In this document: positions 26,927 to 40,355 of the stretch, piece after piece | How the letters are laid out: every line of letters starts with the position of its first letter | How positions within the stretch are numbered: the stretch's first letter is position 1 | NCBI RefSeq assembly: GCF_014654785.1 | Contig: NZ_BNBD01000002.1 | Location: forward strand, 124,001 to 188,000 | Source of the DNA: Streptomyces mashuensis | GTDB taxonomy: Bacteria; Actinomycetota; Actinomycetes; Streptomycetales; Streptomycetaceae | DNA length: 64,000 nucleotides | Reading direction: 5' to 3' | Translations under genes and position numbers: made by a program | The notes under the pieces: generated by a model | What the model was told of the DNA's origin: nothing | What the model saw: only the letters and a program-made list of their open reading frames with translations | Database searches by the model: none

Positions 26927-28888
26927 GTGGAGCAGCAAGCACAGACGAAGACCGCAGCCCCCCGGCCCTTCGCCCCGGCCCCCGTCGACGTCGAGCAGGC
27001 CGAGGCCGCCCTCATCGAGCACTACCCCCGCCTGGTGCGGCTCGCCTACCTCGTGCTGCCGCCCGCACTCCCCCGTAGCCGGCGCGTGCTGGCGGCGCAC
27101 GCGCTGGTGCAGCGCGCCCTCCCGCGGCGCCGGGACGACGTGGCCGCGGAGGCCGCCGCCGTGCCCGCGCCGCGCGGCCGCGGCGGCTTCCCGGACGACC
27201 CGGGCTACGCGTACGTACGGCAGCGGGTGCTCCAGGCCGCGCTGGAGGCGGGGGCGCCGCGCAAGCGGTGGGCGCTGCCGAAGCGCGCGCAGCTGCCGCC
27301 GGTGCTGCCGCAGGTGTGGGGGTTGCGGCTGTTCCCGCGCTCGGGCGGTGCCGACGAGCTCGCCCTCGACCAGGCGCTGGCCGCCCTCTCGGTGCCGGGC
27401 CGGGCCGCGTACGTGCTCCGTGAGCTGGAGCTGCCCGCCCCGCACGACGTACGGCAGCTGCTGGCCGCCGCCGGCGTGGAGGACACGGCGGCGGCGCTGG
27501 CCGAGGCCGACGGCGTGCGGGCCCTGCCCGGGCGCGGCCCGGGCGGCGGTTCACTGCTGGAGTCCGTGGAGTTCGACCCCTGCACGGTGCAGGCCCGCCC
27601 CACCGACCTGATGCGGCGCCGCCAGCACAGCCGTGCCGCGCTGGCCGCCGCGGCCGCCGTCGTCGTGTGCGGCACGCTGCTCGCGGTGCCCGGCGACGGC
27701 TGGGGCCCGAGCGGTGCCGCCGCCCCGCCGTACGCGCAGAACGCGTCGGCGCAGCAGGCCCTGGACCCCGCCCGGCTCACCCGGGCCCCGGCCACCGCGT
27801 GGAAGCGCGCCGACCGGCCCGGCTTCGCGGCGTGGCCCGCGCGCGGCAGCCGCACCGGCGACCGGGCGCTGCTGCGCCGGGCCCTGGCCGTGTGGGCCCG
27901 CCCCGGCCCGAAGGTGCAGGTCACAGCGACGCCGGGTACCGCGCCGGGCCCGGCGGCCGGGCCGCCGCAGCTGCTGTACGCCGGTGCAGTGGACTCGGCG
28001 GTGGTGGTCGTGCTGTACGACGGGCTGCGCGTCGTGCGGTACGCGGAGGCCCGCGACGGCGACACCGGCTCGGCGGCCCTGGACTTCGCCCGCACCGACG
28101 CCTCCGACGCCGGCACCGCGGCCGCCGTCGTGCTGGGCCGCACCGACGGCAACGTCCGTTATCTGACGGCCCCTTGGGTGGACCAGGCCACCGTGCGCGA
28201 CCTGCTGACGCCGGGCGACCAGGGCAACCCGCTGCACCGCGACGCCGACGGCGTGACCGACCCGGTGCCGAGCCCCGCCGCCTCCAACGACTGCCGGTCG
28301 TGGACCGCCCTCCAGCTGGGCGCCCACCTGGTGACCGACCTCGGCGAACTCGTCCCGGCCCGGCTCACCGCCGGACCGCCCTCCTCCCCGCGCGACGTGT
28401 CGACGTCCGCGGAGCGCACCGCGTGGGGGCACACCGCCTGTCAGCTGACGTCGGTGCGCGGCCAGGGCGTACGGACCGTGAACGCGTGGCCGTACGCGTC
28501 GCAGCCGCTGCCCGGCGGCGCCGGGACCGCGGAGTGGCTGTGCGCCCGCGCCGAGACGTGGCGGGGCGCGGGCAGCCGGGTGCTGGCCCTGTTCCAGGTG
28601 CCCGGCGCGCGGCCCGGCGCGCAGGCCGCGGTGGTGGCGCGGGCCGAGGACTCGGCGGCCTGCGGCGCCCGTGACCCGCACGTCCTGGCGGGCGTGCTGT
28701 GGAAGTCGCACGGCGGCACGTGGTACGCGCTGGCGGCGGCCGGCGGAGGGGTCTCCTCCGTGACGGCCACCGGCGAGGTGCACGGCAGTGCGCAGGGCCC
28801 GCTGCTGGCCCTGCCGGCGAAGCAGGGGGCCCAGACGGACCTGACGGCGCGTCTGACGGACGGCGACAAGCTGCTGCCCCTGCACTGA
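26927..28888 (+). CDS. Membrane protein with a sigma-factor-like N-terminus and extracytoplasmic C-terminal domain
   Basis: About 653 residues. The N-terminal cytoplasmic part (about 1-215) has helices resembling ECF sigma regions: [18 protein letters not shown] like region 2, and [21 protein letters not shown] then [11 protein letters not shown] like region 4. A single membrane helix follows (about 236-255, [19 protein letters not shown]). The C-terminal 400 residues are outside, with Cys residues that may form disulfides. I do not recognise a named family beyond conserved Streptomyces hypothetical proteins. The start is uncertain: GTG 26927 has AAGGA only one base before it, and GTG 26894 has nothing. 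A hairpin follows the stop. Confidence 0.65.
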   Translation: MEQQAQTKTAAPRPFAPAPVDVEQAEAALIEHYPRLVRLAYLVLPPALPRSRRVLAAHALVQRALPRRRDDVAAEAAAVPAPRGRGGFPDDPGYAYVRQRVLQAALEAGAPRKRWALPKRAQLPPVLPQVWGLRLFPRSGGADELALDQALAALSVPGRAAYVLRELELPAPHDVRQLLAAAGVEDTAAALAEADGVRALPGRGPGGGSLLESVEFDPCTVQARPTDLMRRRQHSRAALAAAAAVVVCGTLLAVPGDGWGPSGAAAPPYAQNASAQQALDPARLTRAPATAWKRADRPGFAAWPARGSRTGDRALLRRALAVWARPGPKVQVTATPGTAPGPAAGPPQLLYAGAVDSAVVVVLYDGLRVVRYAEARDGDTGSAALDFARTDASDAGTAAAVVLGRTDGNVRYLTAPWVDQATVRDLLTPGDQGNPLHRDADGVTDPVPSPAASNDCRSWTALQLGAHLVTDLGELVPARLTAGPPSSPRDVSTSAERTAWGHTACQLTSVRGQGVRTVNAWPYASQPLPGGAGTAEWLCARAETWRGAGSRVLALFQVPGARPGAQAAVVARAEDSAACGARDPHVLAGVLWKSHGGTWYALAAAGGGVSSVTATGEVHGSAQGPLLALPAKQGAQTDLTARLTDGDKLLPLH

Positions 28889-28895
28889 GGCGGCT

Positions 28896-28925
28896 CGGGG
28901 GAGGGCCGAACGGCCCGCTCCCCCG
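28896..28925 (+). terminator. Hairpin after the sigma-like fusion gene
   Basis: CGGGGGAG (28896-28903) plus GGCCG pairs with CGGCC and CTCCCCCG (28918-28925), with a 2-base bulge and an AA loop. It starts 7 bases after the stop. Confidence 0.65.
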
Positions 28926-28941
28926 GGCGATTCGCACGCTT

Positions 28942-28947
28942 TAGGAT
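28942..28947 (+). promoter_or_regulatory. -10 hexamer of the TetR gene, leaderless arrangement
   Basis: TAGGAT lies 7 bases before ATG 28955. No good -35 is visible at 17-18 bases. The overlapping AGGA could instead serve as a ribosome site. Confidence 0.45.
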
Positions 28948-28954
28948 GACCGCC

Positions 28955-29667
28955 ATGATCATGGCGGGACGGCGCAGGATGAGCATGGCGGAGCGGCGCG
29001 AACAGCTCGTCGCGACCGCGCTGGAGCTGTTCAGCCATCGCCCGCCGGACAGCGTGTCCCTCGACGACATCGCGACGGCGGCCGGGGTCTCCCGGCCGCT
29101 CGTCTATCACTACTTCCCCTGCAAGCGCGACCTGTACGAGGCCGCGCTGCGCCGCGCCGCTGACGAGCTGACGGCGCTGCTCACCGAGCCCTGCGAGGGC
29201 CCGCTCGGCACCCGCGTCCTGCACGTCATGGGCCGGTTCTTCGACTTCGTGGAGACCTACGGGGCGGGCTTCGCGGCCCTGCTGCGCGGCGGCCCGGCCG
29301 CGCCCGGCCCCGGCGCGCCGGCCACGCTGATCGACGGGGTGCGGCAGGCGGCGTACGAGCAGCTGCTGCGGCACCTGGCCGTGGCGGCGCCGCTGGCGCC
29401 GCGCACCGAGCTGACGTTCCGGTCGTGGATCTCGCTGGCCGAGGTGACGGCACTGCTGTGGCTGGACGGGCGCCGCGTGCCGCGCGCGGAACTGGAGGTG
29501 CGGCTGGCGCAGGACCTGCTGGCGCTGGCCGCCGTGGCGGCGGCGTTCGACGAGGCCATGGCGGTGGTGCTGCGCCGCATGCTGGCCGACGAACCGGCCG
29601 ACGGCCCCTTCGCGGAACTCGTCGGCCGGCTGACGGCACTGGCGGCGCCGGCGCCGCCGTCCCCGGT

Positions 29668-29680
<13 letters not shown>
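28955..29680 (+). CDS. TetR/AcrR family transcriptional regulator
   Basis: A 241-residue regulator. The TetR HTH (about 12-58) reads [13 protein letters not shown] then [20 protein letters not shown], matching the family closely. The C-terminal ligand domain is Ala/Leu-rich with no recognised effector signature. Several ATGs (28946, 28955, 28961, 28979) are in frame; 28955 fits both the AGGA spacing and the -10. The stop overlaps the end of the convergent pullulanase gene by 13 bases. Target and ligand are unknown. Confidence 0.88.
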
Positions 29681-32310
<2,630 letters not shown>

Positions 32311-32356
32311 GTGCGGGTCTCCTCGGGTTGCGGTCAGAACGGGAAGGAACCCCAGC

Positions 32357-32512
32357 CCCGCCCTTTCTCCGTTTCCCAGGGCTCCGCCCCGGACCCCGCG
32401 CCTCAAACGCCGGCGGGGCTTGAAATCAAGCCCGTCCGGCGTTTGAGGACACCCGCGCGGTAGCGCGGGCCGGGGGTCGGGGGCACTCCCCCGGAAACGG
32501 AGAAAGGGCGGG
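32357..32512. repeat. Nested palindromic intergenic repeat (Streptomyces-type extragenic palindrome)
   Basis: Outer arms: CCCGCCCTTTCTCCGTTTCC at 32357-32376 and its exact complement at 32493-32512. Inner element: a 23-base arm at 32401-32423 pairs with 32426-32448 (22 of 23), containing the CTCAAACGCCGG / CCGGCGTTTGAG core. From memory, very similar CTCAA-CGCCGG palindromes recur between Streptomyces genes. It lies between pullulanase and amylase, both on the minus strand, and may end amylase transcription. It may be a non-autonomous mobile element. Confidence 0.8.
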
Positions 32513-32524
32513 ACCGGGGCAAGC

Positions 32525-33934
32525 TCACTTCGCGCAGGTGCCGCGCGCCCCCGCGTGCAGCGCCAGGGCCGTGTTCGGGGCGACGGTCGCCGTGAAGCGG
32601 CCGGCCGTGTCCACCGTCACCGTCCGGCCGCTCTGCACGTCGCAGTAGTCCCCCGCCGGCAGGCTCGTCGCGAACGTGCGGGTCAGTGCGAAGCCCTCGT
32701 GGTTGACGACCACGTAGCCCCGGTTGCCCCGGCCGAAGGCGATCGCCTGGTAGCCGTTGTCCCACCAGTTGCCGACCGCCGTGCCCCGCACGGCATTGCG
32801 GAAGGCGACCATGGCCTTGATCTCCGGCCATTTGTGCTGGCACTTCCAGCCGTCCTGCCAGCACGCCGTGACCGCGCCGCCGCGCGGCGGGCCCGCGTCG
32901 CGGTCGGTGAACTCGTAGCCGGAGTGCACGTCGGGGGTGCCGTAGGGCCAGGCCAGCATGAAGACGTTGGCGAGGGTGTAGGACGCGCCGTCCTTGTACG
33001 TGAGGGTGTCGCCGCCGCGCTCCGTGTCGTGGTTGTCGACGAAGACGGACGCCTTGCCGGACGGCATGTAGCCCCAGCCCTCGCCGTAGTTGCGCAGGTA
33101 CGCGAGGCGTTCGGTCTGGAAGACGCGCTTGAGGTCGCGCGCGTAGCGGAACTCCTGGGCGTCGCCCGTGCCCAGGTACTCGTCGGGCTGGACGGCCTCG
33201 CCGGCGCCGTAGATGGTCTCCTGCTTCCAGTGGACGTCCGGGCGGGTCAGCCGGGCCTTGACGGCCGCGAGGTCCTCGGCCGCGATGTGCTTGGCGGCGT
33301 CGATGCGGAAGCCGTCGACGCCCAGCGACAGCAGGTCGTTCAGGTAGCCGGCGATCCGTGCGCGCACCGGTTCCTCGCCGGTGTCGAGGTCGGCGAGGCC
33401 GACGAGTTCGCAGTGCTGGACGTTCCAGCGGTCGCGGTAGTCCGTGACGACGCCCGTGCAGTCGTCCATGTCCTGCGGGCCGTACGTGCCGGGGTAGCTG
33501 TACTTCGTGTACGACGTGCCGCCCGTGCCCGTGCCGCCCGGTCCGGCCGCCATGTGGTTGACGACGGCGTCGACGACGACCTTCACGCCCGCCGCGTGGC
33601 ACGCGCCGACCATGGTGCGGAAGGCGTTCCGGTCGCCGAGGCGGCCGGCGATGCGGTAGCTCACGGGCTGGTAGGAGGTCCACCACTGGGGGCCCTGGAC
33701 GTGTTCCTGGGGCGGGGAGACCTGCACGGAGCCGTAGCCGGCGGGGCCGAGGGTCTCCTTGCACTCCCGGCCCACCGACGCGTAGTCCCACTCGAAGAGG
33801 ACGGCCGTGACGTCCTTGTCGCCGGGGGTGGCGGCCTCCGCCGCCGGGGCGGGAAGCACGGTGGCGGCCATGGCGGCCACCGCCGCCGCAAGGGTTCTTC
33901 GCAGTCGCCGCAGTCGCAGTCGTCGGGCAGGCAC
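32525..33934 (-). CDS. Secreted alpha-amylase (GH13), without starch-binding domain
   Basis: A 469-residue secreted endo-amylase. The signal peptide is long and starts with seven Arg in the first 15 residues ([13 protein letters not shown]), then a hydrophobic stretch ending PAPAAEA. The GH13 core has [10 protein letters not shown] (region I), [11 protein letters not shown] (nucleophile Asp), the Glu in [10 protein letters not shown] and FVDNHDTER (region IV). It ends with the beta C-domain at TCAK. Many Streptomyces amylases carry a CBM20 tail, which is absent here. GTG 33934 has CAGGAGG before it. It is divergent from malE, and LacI-type operators lie between them. Confidence 0.94.
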   Translation of the reverse strand: MPARRLRLRRLRRTLAAAVAAMAATVLPAPAAEAATPGDKDVTAVLFEWDYASVGRECKETLGPAGYGSVQVSPPQEHVQGPQWWTSYQPVSYRIAGRLGDRNAFRTMVGACHAAGVKVVVDAVVNHMAAGPGGTGTGGTSYTKYSYPGTYGPQDMDDCTGVVTDYRDRWNVQHCELVGLADLDTGEEPVRARIAGYLNDLLSLGVDGFRIDAAKHIAAEDLAAVKARLTRPDVHWKQETIYGAGEAVQPDEYLGTGDAQEFRYARDLKRVFQTERLAYLRNYGEGWGYMPSGKASVFVDNHDTERGGDTLTYKDGASYTLANVFMLAWPYGTPDVHSGYEFTDRDAGPPRGGAVTACWQDGWKCQHKWPEIKAMVAFRNAVRGTAVGNWWDNGYQAIAFGRGNRGYVVVNHEGFALTRTFATSLPAGDYCDVQSGRTVTVDTAGRFTATVAPNTALALHAGARGTCAK

Positions 33935-34054
33935 GGGTCCTCCTGGTGGGGGGTGCGCGGCGCGGATCCACCTCCGCACGGCAGACGCACGTCGCCCCCG
34001 GAAGAGCCGCCGGAGGAACGACCGGGGCGTTTCCGCAAGTTCGCGCTGCGCCGC

Positions 34055-34068
34055 TGCAAACGCTTGCC
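34055..34068. promoter_or_regulatory. LacI-type operator in the amylase-malE gap (distal)
   Basis: TGCAAACGCTTGCC is a near-palindrome (GCAAACGCTTGC, 10 of 12 symmetric) with the central CG typical of LacI-family operators. It lies 121 bases before the amylase start and 209 before malE. MalR is the natural candidate. The 342-base gap has no ORF of its own. Confidence 0.6.
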
Positions 34069-34171
34069 GCGTGACCGTACGGTTCCCGCCCGTTCCGGTC
34101 AACCCTTTCCGTCTCTCCCCGTCCATCTCCTGGACACAGGACGGTTACGACACGGAAAACTGCCGATTCCC

Positions 34172-34213
34172 CTCTTGCAAGGTCTTTCGCAAGAGCTTTC
34201 AGCCTGTTAGCTT
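34172..34213 (+). promoter_or_regulatory. malE promoter with MalR-type inverted repeat
   Basis: CTCTTGC at 34172-34178 and GCAAGAG at 34189-34195 are perfect inverted arms, with CTTTC repeated at 34184 and 34196. TTTCGC (34185-34190) and TAGCTT (34208-34213) at a 17-base spacing make a plausible -35/-10 pair, so a repressor here would block malE. Binding of MalR to CTTGCA-type motifs is known in S. coelicolor; the exact site here is inference. Confidence 0.55.
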
Positions 34214-34276
34214 CCTCCGCAGCTCGGGCCGTTCCGCCCACCCCCAGGGCCGGCCGTATGAAAGAGGAGCATCCAT

Positions 34277-35578
34277 ATGCGAAGAGGCATATCGGTCGCC
34301 GCCGTCATCGGCGCCCTGGCCCTGTCCGTGACCGCGTGCGGCGGTGGCGGCGACAGCAAGAGCGACGGCGCGAAGGCCGCGAACGACCCGGGCAGCGTCA
34401 GCGGCACCATCACCTGGTGGGACACCTCGGACGCCACCAACGAGGCGCCGGCCTTCAAGAAGCTGGTGAAGGACTTCGAGGCCAAGTACCCGAAGATCAA
34501 GGTGGACTACGTCAACGTCCCCTTCGACCAGGCGCAGCAGAAGTTCAAGACCGCCGCCTCCACCGGCAAGGGCGCCCCCGACGTCCTCCGCTCCGACGTC
34601 GGCTGGACCCCCGGCTTCGCCCAGCTCGGCTACCTCAAGGACCTCACCGGCACCCCCGCGCTCGACAAGAGCGACGACTTCCTGCCCGGCCCGCTGAAGA
34701 ACGCGGCGTACCAGGGCAAGACCTACGGCGTCCCGCAGGTCACCGACACCCTCGGCCTGCTCTACAACAAGGAGCTCTTCCAGAAGGCCGGCGTCGACAA
34801 GGCGCCCACCACCTGGCAGGAGGTCAAGGACGCCGCGGCGAAGATCAAGGAGAGGACGGGCGCCGACGGCATCGGCCTGAGCCCCGACAGCTACTACTCG
34901 CTGCCCTTCCTGTACGGCGAGAAGAGCGACATGGTCGACGCGGAGAAGAAGAAGATCACGATCTCCTCCGCCGCGTCCCGCAAGGGCATCGAGACCGCCG
35001 TCGACCTGGTGAAGTCGGGCGCCGCGCCCAAGCCGGCGGGCACCGACGGCTACAACGTCCTCAAGACGGACTTCAAGAACGGCAAGCTGGCCATGCTGGT
35101 CGACGGTCCCTGGGCGACCAAGGAGATCTTCGGCGGCGACGCGTACAAGTCCCGCGACAACCTGGGCATCGCCCCCGTCCCGGCCGGCTCCACCGGCACC
35201 GCGGGCGCGCCCGTCGGCGGCCACAACCTCGTCGTCTACGCGGGCTCCAAGAACTTCGACGCCTCGTACCTGTTTGCCCAGTTCATGACCGGTGCCGCGC
35301 AGCAGGAGCAGGTCTCGAACGAGATCGGCGTGCTGCCGACCCGTACGTCCGCCTACACCAAGGCGGTGCTGGCCGACCCGGTGCGCAGCGCCTTCCACGC
35401 GGCGCTCGACAAGGCCCACCCGCGCCCGCCGATCCCGCAGGGCGGCGACCTGTTCACCGAGTGGCTCCAGCACTACACCAAGATCCTCACGCTGAAGGAG
35501 GAGCCCAAGGAGGGCCTGGACGCCACGGCCAAGGCCTGGCAGTCCTCCCTCCTGAAGGACTACGGCATCCAGGAGTAG
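34277..35578 (+). CDS. malE: Maltose/maltodextrin ABC transporter substrate-binding lipoprotein
   Basis: A 433-residue extracellular solute-binding protein (family 1). The lipoprotein signal peptide is MRRGISVAAVIGALALSVTA with lipid-bearing Cys21 followed by Gly/Ser. The mature part has the SBP fold: TITWWDTSD, FGAKYP-like FEAKYPKIKVDYVNVP, and AMLVDGPWATKEIF, typical of MalE. It captures maltose and maltodextrin at the outer face of the membrane. ATG 34277 follows GAGGAG. malF begins 6 bases after the stop. No MsiK-type ATPase gene is in the operon; in Streptomyces the shared ATPase MsiK is encoded elsewhere. Confidence 0.93.
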   Translation: MRRGISVAAVIGALALSVTACGGGGDSKSDGAKAANDPGSVSGTITWWDTSDATNEAPAFKKLVKDFEAKYPKIKVDYVNVPFDQAQQKFKTAASTGKGAPDVLRSDVGWTPGFAQLGYLKDLTGTPALDKSDDFLPGPLKNAAYQGKTYGVPQVTDTLGLLYNKELFQKAGVDKAPTTWQEVKDAAAKIKERTGADGIGLSPDSYYSLPFLYGEKSDMVDAEKKKITISSAASRKGIETAVDLVKSGAAPKPAGTDGYNVLKTDFKNGKLAMLVDGPWATKEIFGGDAYKSRDNLGIAPVPAGSTGTAGAPVGGHNLVVYAGSKNFDASYLFAQFMTGAAQQEQVSNEIGVLPTRTSAYTKAVLADPVRSAFHAALDKAHPRPPIPQGGDLFTEWLQHYTKILTLKEEPKEGLDATAKAWQSSLLKDYGIQE

Positions 35579-35584
35579 TCCCTC

Positions 35585-36583
35585 ATGTCCTCCCTCTCCG
35601 CCTCCTCCGCCCCGGACGCCCCGGCCGCCCCGGCCGCCTCCGCGCCCTCCCTCACCGCCCGCGTCCGGCGTTCCTTCGGCACGCACTGGTACGCCTGGGC
35701 GATGGTGCTGCCCGTCGTGGTGGTGCTCGCCGTGCTCGTCGGCTACCCGCTGGGCCGCGGCATCTACCTGTCGTTCACCGACGCCAACGAGGCCAACGTG
35801 GCCCGCACCATCGGCGTCAACCACATCGACGCCACGTACCGGTTCGTCGGCCTGGACAACTACTGGAAGGTGCTCTCCGGCCAGGAGGGCCACTTCTGGG
35901 ACCGACTCGGCTGGACCGTGGTGTGGACCGCGTCCTGCGTGTTCCTGCACTACACGCTGGGCCTGGGCCTGGCGCTGCTGCTCAACCGCAAGGTGCGGTT
36001 CCGCGGGCTCTACCGGGTGCTGCTGATCCTGCCGTGGGCGGTGCCGGCGTTCGTCGCCACCTTCTCCTGGCGGCTGATGTTCAACGAGAAGTACGGCGTG
36101 CTCAACGCCTTCCTCTCGGGCCTCGGCCTGGACCCCGTCGACTGGCTCGGCGACAGCACGCTGCAGAAGGTGTCGGCCGTCGCGGTCAACACGTGGCTGG
36201 GCGTGCCGTTCATGATGGTGGCGATCCTCGGCGGTCTCCAGGCGATCCCGGCCGAGCTGCACGAGGCGGCGGAGATGGACGGCGCCTCGCCCTGGCAGCG
36301 GTTCCGGCACGTGACGCTGCCGGGCCTGCGCTCGGTCAGCGGCACGGTGATCCTGCTGGGCACCATCTGGACGTTCAACATGTTCCAGGTCATCTACCTG
36401 CTGGTGGGGCAGGGCGCGAGCTCGGACAGCGAGATCCTGGTGACGTACTCGTACCGGCTGGCCTTCCAGGGCGTCCGCGACTACGCGGGCTCGGCGACGT
36501 ACGGCATCCTCATCCTCTCCCTGCTGCTCGTGTTCGCCGTCTTCTACCGCCGGATGCTCGACCGACAGGAGACCACCCGATGA
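35585..36583 (+). CDS. malF: Maltose ABC transporter permease
   Basis: A 332-residue integral membrane permease with about 6 helices, the first near WAMVLPVVVVLAVLVGYPLG after an Ala/Pro/Ser-rich start. The EAA loop, which docks the ATPase, reads ELHEAAEMDGASPWQRFRHV. It pairs with MalG. ATG 35585 is 6 bases after the malE stop, and the stop overlaps the malG start by four bases, showing a tight operon. Confidence 0.93.
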   Translation: MSSLSASSAPDAPAAPAASAPSLTARVRRSFGTHWYAWAMVLPVVVVLAVLVGYPLGRGIYLSFTDANEANVARTIGVNHIDATYRFVGLDNYWKVLSGQEGHFWDRLGWTVVWTASCVFLHYTLGLGLALLLNRKVRFRGLYRVLLILPWAVPAFVATFSWRLMFNEKYGVLNAFLSGLGLDPVDWLGDSTLQKVSAVAVNTWLGVPFMMVAILGGLQAIPAELHEAAEMDGASPWQRFRHVTLPGLRSVSGTVILLGTIWTFNMFQVIYLLVGQGASSDSEILVTYSYRLAFQGVRDYAGSATYGILILSLLLVFAVFYRRMLDRQETTR

Positions 36584-37440
36584 GCAGCAGCACCCCAGCG
36601 CTCAAGGCCCGTCCGCGCGGGCAGCGGCCGGCGGGCGTGTCCGTCGCGCTGCACGCCGCGCTGATCGCCGCGTCGCTGGTCTCCCTGTTCCCCGTCCTGT
36701 TCGTCGTCTACGTGTCGCTGCGCGGCCGGGACGGCTGGCAGGAGCCCACCCGGGCGTCGGGTTTCAGCCTCTCCAACTACACGCACATCCTGGGCGAGAC
36801 GGCGTTCCTGACCTGGTTCGGCAACTCGGTGGTGGTGGCGCTCGGCGCCACCGTCCTGGGCGTGCTGGTCGCGGCCACCGCCGGCTACGCCGTCTCGCGG
36901 ATGCGTTTCCCCGGGCACAGGCCGCTGATGTGGACGTTCCTGGTCGTGCAGATGTTCCCGATGGCGGTGCTGATCGTGCCGCTGTACACCATCCTCGGCC
37001 AGCTGGAACTCCTCGACTCCTACGCGGGCCTGATCCTCACCTACTGCTCGGTGTCGGTGCCGTTCTGCGCGTGGATGCTGAAGGGGTACTTCGACACCAT
37101 TCCCGCCGAGATCGACGAGGCCGGGCGGGTCGACGGGCTGACGCCGTTCGGCACCTTCTGGCGGCTGATCCTGCCGCTGGCCCGCCCCGGGCTGGCCGTC
37201 ACCGGCTTCTACTCGTTCATCACCGCCTGGGGCGAGGTGGCCTTCGCCAGCCAGTTCATGAGCAGCGAGGACCACTACACGCTCGCCGTGGGCCTCCAGA
37301 CGTTCGTGGGCCAGCAGAAGGCCGAGTGGGGCCTGATGACCGCGGCCGCCGTGCTCATCACCGTCCCGGCCGGGCTCGTCTTCTTCCTCGCCCAGCGGCA
37401 TCTGGTCGCCGGGCTGACCGCGGGCGGCACCAAGGGCTGA
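36580..37440 (+). CDS. malG: Maltose ABC transporter permease
   Basis: A 286-residue permease with 6 helices. The first helix is near VALHAALIAASLVSLFPVLF. The EAA loop reads EIDEAGRVDGLTPFGTFWRL. It forms the heterodimeric channel with MalF. Its ATG at 36580 overlaps the malF stop (ATGA), so translation is coupled. Longer frames upstream are read-through of other frames. An 80-base gap without features leads to aglA. Confidence 0.93.
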   Translation: MSSSTPALKARPRGQRPAGVSVALHAALIAASLVSLFPVLFVVYVSLRGRDGWQEPTRASGFSLSNYTHILGETAFLTWFGNSVVVALGATVLGVLVAATAGYAVSRMRFPGHRPLMWTFLVVQMFPMAVLIVPLYTILGQLELLDSYAGLILTYCSVSVPFCAWMLKGYFDTIPAEIDEAGRVDGLTPFGTFWRLILPLARPGLAVTGFYSFITAWGEVAFASQFMSSEDHYTLAVGLQTFVGQQKAEWGLMTAAAVLITVPAGLVFFLAQRHLVAGLTAGGTKG

Positions 37441-37520
37441 CCTCCGGCCCGCGCCACTCGTTGAGCCCTGCGCCGAGCCCCGCGCAGAGCAGCACCCGTA
37501 CCGACTCGAACAGGACCTAC

Positions 37521-39163
<1,643 letters not shown>

Positions 39164-39167
<4 letters not shown>

Positions 39168-39193
39168 CATGCCCGCCAAGCGACCGGTACAGT
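39164..39193 (+). promoter_or_regulatory. malR promoter overlapping the aglA stop
   Basis: CTGACA at 39164-39169 and TACAGT at 39188-39193 are separated by 18 bases, close to the vegetative consensus. GTG 39202 lies 8 bases further, at the expected transcription start, so the malR mRNA may be leaderless. The -35 includes the aglA stop codon. Confidence 0.65.
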
Positions 39194-39201
39194 CACCTCC
39201 T

Positions 39202-40224
39202 GTGACCGCACGGCTGGCAGACATCGCAGCGCAGGCGGGTGTCAGCGAAGCGACCGTCAGCCGCGTCCTCAACGGAAAGCCCGGGGTCGCCGCCTCCACC
39301 CGCCAGTCCGTGCTGGCCGCGCTGGACGTGCTGGGGTACGAGCGGCCCGTCCGGCTGCGGCAGCGCAGCGCGGGCCTGGTGGGGCTGATCACGCCGGAGC
39401 TGGAGAACCCGATATTCCCGGCGTTCGCGCAGGTCATAGGCCAGGCCTTGACGCGTCAGGGGTATACGCCGGTGCTGGCGACGCAGACGCCGGGCGGCTC
39501 CACGGAGGACGAGCTGACGGAGATGCTGGTGGACCGCGGGGTCGCCGGGATCATCTTCGTGTCGGGGCTGCACGCGGACACCTCGGCGGACATGCAGCGC
39601 TACGAGCGGCTGCGGGCCCAGGGCGTGCCGTTCGTGCTGATCAACGGCTTCTCGGCGAAGGTACGGGCGCCGTTCGTGTCGCCCGACGACCGGGCGGCGG
39701 TGGACCTGGCCGTCACCCATTTGGCGGCACTGGGCCACCGGCGGATCGGGCTGGCGCTGGGGCCGCAGCGGTACGTGCCGGTGCAGCGCAAGATCGAGGG
39801 CTTCCTGAGCAGTATGCGGGAGCGGCTGGGCACGCCGGAGGAGTCGGCCCGGGAACTGATACAGCACTCGCTGTTCACTCTTGAGGGTGGTCAGGCCGCG
39901 GCCGCTGCCCTCATCGAACGGGGGTGCACGGCGGTGGTGTGCGCCAGCGACATGATGGCGCTGGGCGTGGTGCGGGCGGCACGGCAGCACGGCCTCGAAG
40001 TCCCGCGCGACGTCTCGGTGGTGGGCTTCGACGACTCGCCGCTGATCGCGTTCACCGACCCGCCGCTGACGACGATCCGGCAGCCGGTGCGGGCGATGGG
40101 TCAGGCCGCGGTGCGGGCCCTGCTGGAGGAGGTCGGCGGTACGCCGGCGCCGCACAGCGAGTTCGTCTTCCTGCCCGAACTGGTCGTCAGGGGTTCGACC
40201 GCGTCGGCCCCCGCAGCGCGCTGA
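39202..40224 (+). CDS. malR: LacI family maltose regulator
   Basis: A 340-residue repressor. The LacI HTH begins at once: TARLADIAAQAGVSEATVSR, then the hinge near VLGYERP. The effector domain is periplasmic-binding-protein-like, with GLVGLITPELENPIFPA and the C-terminal DDSPLIAFTDPPLTTIRQP. It is closely like MalR/Reg1, which represses malEFG and amylase genes in S. coelicolor and S. lividans. GTG 39202 is preferred over ATG 39169 because of promoter placement and because the HTH starts there. Expected targets are the palindromes at 34055 and 34172. Confidence 0.88.
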   Translation: MTARLADIAAQAGVSEATVSRVLNGKPGVAASTRQSVLAALDVLGYERPVRLRQRSAGLVGLITPELENPIFPAFAQVIGQALTRQGYTPVLATQTPGGSTEDELTEMLVDRGVAGIIFVSGLHADTSADMQRYERLRAQGVPFVLINGFSAKVRAPFVSPDDRAAVDLAVTHLAALGHRRIGLALGPQRYVPVQRKIEGFLSSMRERLGTPEESARELIQHSLFTLEGGQAAAAALIERGCTAVVCASDMMALGVVRAARQHGLEVPRDVSVVGFDDSPLIAFTDPPLTTIRQPVRAMGQAAVRALLEEVGGTPAPHSEFVFLPELVVRGSTASAPAAR

Positions 40225-40355
40225 GAACGTCCCGGATCGCCCCCGTGAGGGAGGCCGAGGCCCTCCGCATCCCCCGTGGGACCCGGTCCGGAGGTGGCGT
40301 GGACCCGACCTCCGGACGATCTGCCGACGGGACGGTTCTGGCAGACTCTGGGCCC

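Noticed and set aside
34258..36579. Frame running through malE and malF into malG as one 1060-codon protein
   Set aside because: Only the malG part has transporter motifs; malE and malF are in other frames with their own starts and signal.
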